NCBI GenBank assembly: GCA_030431945.1
Contig: JAUIIF010000106.1
Location: 1 to 10,256 of the forward strand
Source of the DNA: Bacteroidia bacterium
GTDB lineage: Bacteria; Bacteroidota; Bacteroidia; Chitinophagales; Saprospiraceae
DNA: 10,256 nt
Direction of reading: 5' to 3'
Position numbers and translations under genes: made by a program. The notes beneath the pieces were generated by a model. It was not told the DNA's origin, ran no database searches, and worked only from the letters and a program-made list of their open reading frames with translations. The first letter of the stretch is position 1. Every line of letters starts with the position of its first letter. Of this stretch, positions 7,297-10,256 are shown piece after piece.

Positions 7297-7324
7297 TAGC
7301 GGATGTTGTTTCCCCGCGCCGCTA
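7297..7324 (-). terminator. Weak hairpin overlapping the MATE stop codon
   Basis: TAGCGG (7324-7319 on the minus strand, starting with the TAG stop) pairs with CCGCTA (7302-7297) and is followed by TTTA. The stem is only 6 bp with a 16-nt loop, so it is at best a weak terminator of the MATE gene. Confidence 0.3.
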
Positions 7325-8647
7325 CGCCCAGTTCAGGACCCGCCCCCGGGCCAGCCACCACCCCTGCAGCAGCGCCCGGAGGACCATGAAAGCGAGCAGG
7401 CTTCCCCACAGCCCCCAATTGGCGTAATGCCGGCCGACGAGGTAGTAGCTCAGGAGGTAACCGGCAAAGGCCACCAGCATGGTCTGGCGCATGGCCCGGG
7501 CGGCCGTAAGCCCCACGTAGATGCCGTCGAGCAAATAGCAGGGAGTGGCGAGGAGGCAAAAAGCAATAACGACGGGCAGGTACGTGATGGCGGCGGCCAG
7601 CGTGGCGGGGGCTGCATCCTCCGGCGCAAAAAGCCGTAAGAGGTGCTCGTTGCCCAAGCCGTAAATCAGGGCGTACAGCGTGGCCAGCCCCATCCCCCAG
7701 GCAAAAAGCAGCCGAAGCAGCCGGGGCATTTTAGCGCGCTCTCCCGCGCCGTGGTACCGGCCGACGAGGCTTTCGGCGGCGAAAGCAAAACCATCCACCC
7801 CGTAGCTGAGCCAGTTGACGAGCTGCAGGAGGATGACGTTTGCCGCAACTACGGCGGTGCCCACGTCGAGGGCGTTGGCACGGTTATAAAAGAAAGCGAA
7901 GCTCAGGGTGAGGCAGAAAGTGCGAATGAAAATGTCCCGGTTAATGGAGAGGAATTCCGCCAGGGCGGGGGCGTCAGGGCGCGATCGCAGGTGCGAAAAA
8001 GGATTTTTCAGGAGCAGGCCGTGCCGCCGGCATTCGTACCAGAGCAGGGCCAGTCCGCCCAGTAACCCCAGGTACTGGGCAACCACCGTGCCCCAGGCCA
8101 CTCCTTTTATGCCCCAGCCGAGCTGCCGGACGAGGTAGTAGCTAAGGGCCATATTGATGGCATTGACCAGCAGGGTAAGGACCAGGGGGTAGTTGGCGTT
8201 CTGGCGCCCGAAGAACCAACCGAAGAGCACCATTTGCCCCAGCGCCGCCGGCGCTGCCAGAATGCGCAGGTAGAAGTATTCATCCACCAGTGCCACCTGC
8301 TCCGCCCGTAAGTTCAGCAGCCAGTGGGTCAATTCAGCCAGTGGGTATTGCAGTGCAATCAGTAACAGCGCCAGGAACAACGCCAGGCCACCAGCCCGGT
8401 AGAGGCTGGAAAGCTGGGCCGCCTCATCATTACGGCCAAAAGCCTGTGCCGTAATGCCCGTCGTACTCATGCGCAGGAAACCAAAGTTCCAGTAAACAAA
8501 ATTAAGCGCCATCGCGCCCAGGCCAACGGCCGCAATGTGGCGTGCGCCCAGGCTACCCATCAGCCCGGTGTCGAAGCTGGAAAGCAACGGCACGGAAATG
8601 TTACTCAGGATGTTGGGGACGGCCAGACGGAGGATAGCACGGTTCAT
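7322..8647 (-). CDS. MATE family efflux transporter, DinF-like
   Basis: This 441-residue inner-membrane protein probably exports drugs or metabolites by cation antiport. It is hydrophobic throughout with about twelve membrane segments, including about 11-30, 38-60, 86-103, 130-148, 155-173, 185-204, 240-257, 265-284, 311-331, 351-371, 391-405 and 411-428. The N-terminal MNRAILRLAVPNILSNIS, the loop GITAQAFGRNDEAAQL (64-79), the second-half signature YGVDGFAFAAESLVGRYHGA (282-301) and DGIYVGLTAARAMRQTM (374-390) are typical of the DinF branch. The length is normal and the protein looks intact. The natural start at 8647 is abutted, with no intervening base, by a heptamer repeat array that probably forms its 5' leader. 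It is divergent from the lipoprotein gene at 8859 and lies 119 bp upstream of gatA, which seems to have its own promoter. The substrate is not predictable from sequence. Confidence 0.93.
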   Translation of the reverse strand: MNRAILRLAVPNILSNISVPLLSSFDTGLMGSLGARHIAAVGLGAMALNFVYWNFGFLRMSTTGITAQAFGRNDEAAQLSSLYRAGGLALFLALLLIALQYPLAELTHWLLNLRAEQVALVDEYFYLRILAAPAALGQMVLFGWFFGRQNANYPLVLTLLVNAINMALSYYLVRQLGWGIKGVAWGTVVAQYLGLLGGLALLWYECRRHGLLLKNPFSHLRSRPDAPALAEFLSINRDIFIRTFCLTLSFAFFYNRANALDVGTAVVAANVILLQLVNWLSYGVDGFAFAAESLVGRYHGAGERAKMPRLLRLLFAWGMGLATLYALIYGLGNEHLLRLFAPEDAAPATLAAAITYLPVVIAFCLLATPCYLLDGIYVGLTAARAMRQTMLVAFAGYLLSYYLVGRHYANWGLWGSLLAFMVLRALLQGWWLARGRVLNWA

Positions 8648-8682
8648 CGGGTTGCGGGTTGCGGGTTACGGGTTACGGGTTA
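8648..8682. repeat. Tandem heptamer array, 5 copies, adjoining the MATE start codon
   Basis: Five exact 7-bp units run head to tail on the plus strand: CGGGTTG twice (8648-8661), then CGGGTTA three times (8662-8682). As read by the MATE gene they are TAACCCG x3 then CAACCCG x2, ending at the base before its ATG. The unit length is not a multiple of three, and the array is outside the coding sequence. Confidence 0.9.
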
Positions 8683-8775
8683 CGCAAAATTACCCTTCAT
8701 TGCTCGGCCGGCCGCGTAAAGTACGTCGGGCCCGCTGTTAATGTCGGGAGGTACTGCCAACCCGTAACCCGCAAC
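8658..8775. repeat. 118-bp element bounded by 17-bp perfect inverted heptamer repeats
   Basis: GTTGCGGGTTACGGGTT at 8658-8674, within the array, is the exact reverse complement of 8759-8775 (AACCCGTAACCCGCAAC). The 84 bases between hold further symmetry: a palindrome CGGCCGGCCG (8705-8714), arms AGTAC (8720-8724) and GTACT (8751-8755), a GGGCCC (8728-8733) and a repeated GTCGGG (8725-8730 and 8743-8748). No ORF is supported. It may be a small non-autonomous repeat element or a folded leader or regulator. Confidence 0.7.
8685..8692 (-). promoter_or_regulatory. Candidate promoter -7 element of the MATE gene
   Basis: On the minus strand TAATTTTG (8692-8685) matches TAnnTTTG fully. Transcription would start a few bases further on, near 8680, so the leader of about 32 nt would consist almost wholly of the heptamer array. 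No TTG is found at the usual -33 distance, where a GC-rich palindrome lies instead. Confidence 0.45.
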
Positions 8776-8858
8776 TTTAAGACAACCTTATCAACCAAAA
8801 CACCTCTTTTTACCTTCAATACCCCGTATTTCGCTTCGTAAACGAAACCAATAAACCA

Positions 8859-9443
8859 ATGAAAACATCTTCCCTTACCCTCTTGCTTTTCCTCTGTATC
8901 GGCCTGCTGAGCTGGTCGTCCTGTGGCGACGACGATGCCCTGGTGGTGGACACGCTGAATTACGACGGACCCAATTTTACGGCGCCTTTCAATGATGCCG
9001 GCCAGCATACGTTTGCGGCCTTTTTCCCCGAAAGCGAAATCCAGCCTTACGTCGGCCGGCAACTGAATAAAGTCAGTTTCTTCCTGCAAAATATTCCCAC
9101 CTCCACCAGCGTGGTGATCTTCGCCGCGGGCCCGTCCGACCAAGTCCCTGGAGCTGAATTATACCGCATTGACCTTACCGGCCGCATTCGTTCTTCCGGC
9201 TGGATCGAGCACAACCTGACGACGCCGATTGATCTGACCGGTGCCGCTATCTGGATTGGTGTAGAGGCCGACCTGCCCAGTAATCAGTTCCAGGCCGTAG
9301 GCTGTGATGAAGGCCTCAACTACAACCCCAATGGCGATCGCTACCAGATACCCACCGGGTTTACCTGGACGGATTTCGAAACCTTCACCGGCGGCGAAGC
9401 CACGATCAACTGGAATATTCGCGGCTTTATCTCCGCAGAATAA
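8859..9443 (+). CDS. Probable surface lipoprotein with single beta-sandwich adhesin-type domain
   Basis: This 194-residue protein of unknown function has a signal peptide (1-21) ending WSSC with Cys22 as lipid site; the -3 Trp is unusual. The next residues, GDDDA, resemble the acidic export signal that sends Bacteroidota lipoproteins to the outer cell face, so surface display is inferred. The rest is one all-beta domain: LNYDGPN (33-39), YVGRQLNKVSFFL (64-76), GWIEHNLTTPIDLTGAAIWI (114-133), GCDEG (148-152) and NWNIRG (184-189). From memory, the same pattern (YDGP, YAGxxLTxIxF, ELWIGY, AGCD, NWNIRA) recurs as an accessory module in large secreted Bacteroidota proteases and adhesins; here it stands alone. 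A ligand-binding or adhesive role is possible but not shown. The start is well placed before the signal peptide, after an A-rich stretch with no Shine-Dalgarno. No perfect promoter element was found upstream. Confidence 0.8.
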   Translation: MKTSSLTLLLFLCIGLLSWSSCGDDDALVVDTLNYDGPNFTAPFNDAGQHTFAAFFPESEIQPYVGRQLNKVSFFLQNIPTSTSVVIFAAGPSDQVPGAELYRIDLTGRIRSSGWIEHNLTTPIDLTGAAIWIGVEADLPSNQFQAVGCDEGLNYNPNGDRYQIPTGFTWTDFETFTGGEATINWNIRGFISAE

Positions 9444-9484
9444 TAGTCTCCCGGTCGTACCGGTAGGTTCACCAGAGAGTTATT

Positions 9485-9531
9485 GCGCCCGGCGCTGGTC
9501 AGGTGAAGCCGGTAGCCCAACCTGACTACCG
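9485..9531. repeat. Cluster of competing short inverted repeats after the lipoprotein gene
   Basis: GCGCC/GGCGC (9485-9489 and 9491-9495), GTCAGGT/ACCTGAC (9498-9504 and 9520-9526) and CGGTAG/CTACCG (9510-9515 and 9526-9531) lie together; the last two cannot form at once. Just before them CCGGT/ACCGG (9451-9455 and 9459-9463) gives a small hairpin 8 bases after the stop. None has a T-tract. Part of this may be transcript 3' structure. Confidence 0.4.
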
Positions 9532-9562
9532 CCAGGGTGAAGGCGTTGCCAGTTTCACCTGC

Positions 9563-9608
9563 TGATGTCCGCAGCGTGCCGGTAAAAAGTGGCAGCCTGC
9601 GGACATTA
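9563..9608. repeat. Large stable hairpin upstream of the GH25 gene
   Basis: The outer stem TGATGTCCGCAG (9563-9574) pairs with CTGCGGACATTA (9597-9608) over 12 bp (one G-U), then after a 2-base mismatch TGCC (9577-9580) pairs with GGCA (9591-9594) around a 10-nt loop. It lies 120 bases after the lipoprotein stop and 50 before the apparent GH25 start. The downstream bases are only mildly T-rich, so it may end the lipoprotein transcript or structure the GH25 leader. Confidence 0.6.
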
Positions 9609-9658
9609 AGTATTCCTGGCTTGGCTTATCTTGTGGCCACGATTGTTCCAATAATCCC

Positions 9659-10256
9659 CTGACCATCTTACGTAATCTCCACCATATCCTGGGTTTTCTG
9701 GTCCCCTTAGTACTGCTGACGGGCTGTCTGTCCGATGGGCGGGACGTTGCGGACCGGTACGAAGTGCGGGGGGTGGATGTCAGCCATTATCAGGGCGCAA
9801 TTGACTGGGAAGCACTTGCGGCAGATGGCCACGATTTCGCGTTCATTAAGGCTACGGAAGGAAAAGAGCTGAAAGACAAGGCTTTTTTTGCTAACTGGCA
9901 GTTGGCCGGCCGCACCGGTTTACGGCGGGGTGCTTACCACTTCTTCCGGCCGGAAGTCAGTCCGGACGCCCAGGCCCGGAATTTTTTTGCTACCGTTAAC
10001 CTGGTGCCTGGTGACCTCCCCCCGGTCATTGATGTAGAAGCCCGGGGCCGTCTTTCGACGAAAGAACTGGTGCGCAGAGTGCAGCAACTCGCCGATATTT
10101 TCGAACTGCGCTACGGGGTGAAGCCGGTTATCTACACCGGCCAGAACTTTTATAACCGTTTCCTGGCCGGCCAGTTTGATGAATATCCCCTGTGGCTGGC
10201 CCGGTACGACCGGAACGAACCGGTAACCGTTTGCGGACGACCGTACCACTTCTGGC
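9659..10256 (+). CDS. GH25 family lysozyme (muramidase) lipoprotein, C-terminus cut by window end
   Basis: The enzyme would cleave N-acetylmuramic acid links in peptidoglycan from a membrane-anchored position. Counting from CTG at 9659, a signal peptide (1-22) ends in the canonical lipobox LLTGC with Cys23. The GH25 domain begins VRGVDVSHYQGAIDW, with Asp40 at the catalytic first strand, then FAFIKATEG (about 56-64), YHFFRP (about 94-99), PVIDVEARG with D125 and E127 (the catalytic DxE pair), VIYTGQNFYN and LWLARYD. The window ends just after YHFW. The frame is open back to 9566, after a TGA at 9563, but it holds no ATG, GTG or TTG before the domain itself. CTG at 9659 gives the most normal signal peptide; ATC at 9665 and ATT at 9605 are less likely choices. 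The product is certain, the start is not. The gene follows the lipoprotein gene in the same direction with a strong hairpin between. Confidence 0.85.
   Translation, partial: MTILRNLHHILGFLVPLVLLTGCLSDGRDVADRYEVRGVDVSHYQGAIDWEALAADGHDFAFIKATEGKELKDKAFFANWQLAGRTGLRRGAYHFFRPEVSPDAQARNFFATVNLVPGDLPPVIDVEARGRLSTKELVRRVQQLADIFELRYGVKPVIYTGQNFYNRFLAGQFDEYPLWLARYDRNEPVTVCGRPYHFW

Noticed and set aside
7643..8065. A 140-codon plus-strand frame opposite the MATE gene
   Set aside because: It is antisense to the transporter coding sequence, has no recognisable domain or signal, and is the expected shadow of a GC-rich gene.
8648..8775. CRISPR array
   Set aside because: The units are 7 bp and directly abutting, with no regular unique spacers and no cas gene nearby.
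8697..9143. Minus-strand frame of 148 codons across the intergenic repeat and the lipoprotein gene
   Set aside because: It spans noncoding repeat DNA and the antisense of a gene with a clear signal peptide; its composition shows no protein family features.
9304..9525. Plus-strand 73-codon frame overlapping the end of the surface lipoprotein gene
   Set aside because: It is an out-of-frame shadow that runs into a structured spacer; no domain and no link to the GH25 frame.

Overview
The window looks like chromosomal DNA of a Bacteroidota bacterium with moderately high GC, perhaps Saprospirales (Lewinella-like). This is inferred from four things: a type IX secretion (T9SS) C-terminal sorting domain, surface-lipoprotein signals of the Cys-Gly-Asp-Asp-Asp kind, promoter -7 elements of the TAnnTTTG type, and the near absence of Shine-Dalgarno sequences. 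The genus is a guess; the phylum is well supported. No rRNA, tRNA, CRISPR array, transposase or phage gene was seen.

Layout. (1) 1-357 (+): the end of a carotenoid desaturase of the CrtI/CrtD family. A hairpin terminator lies between it and (2) 427-4299 (-), a 1290-residue secreted thermolysin-family (M4) metalloprotease with adhesin-like domains and a T9SS tail. (3) A 348-bp AT-rich divergent intergenic region. (4) 4648-5364 (+): an OmpA-family lipoprotein with a duplicated glycine zipper (YiaD-like), closed by a strong terminator. (5) 5435-5806 (+): a small VOC/glyoxalase-fold protein whose likely promoter overlaps that terminator. (6) 5793-7202 (-): gatA, overlapping the VOC gene tail to tail by 14 bp. 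(7) 7322-8647 (-): a DinF-like MATE efflux transporter. (8) 8648-8858: a divergent intergenic region with a heptamer tandem array and a matching inverted copy. (9) 8859-9443 (+): a probable surface lipoprotein. (10) 9444-9658: a noncoding stretch rich in inverted repeats. (11) 9659-10256 (+): a GH25 lysozyme lipoprotein, cut by the window end and lacking an ordinary start codon.

The genes do not form one pathway. Most are single transcription units, with a common theme of envelope and surface functions: secreted protease, peptidoglycan-binding lipoprotein, efflux pump, surface lipoprotein and muralytic lipoprotein. GatA is the housekeeping exception, and the carotenoid gene fits a pigmented bacterium. 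I saw no clear new multi-gene system. The most unusual features are regulatory or structural: the heptamer array abutting the MATE start codon with a distal inverted copy, the terminator/promoter overlap before the VOC gene, and the GH25 gene with an apparent CTG start.
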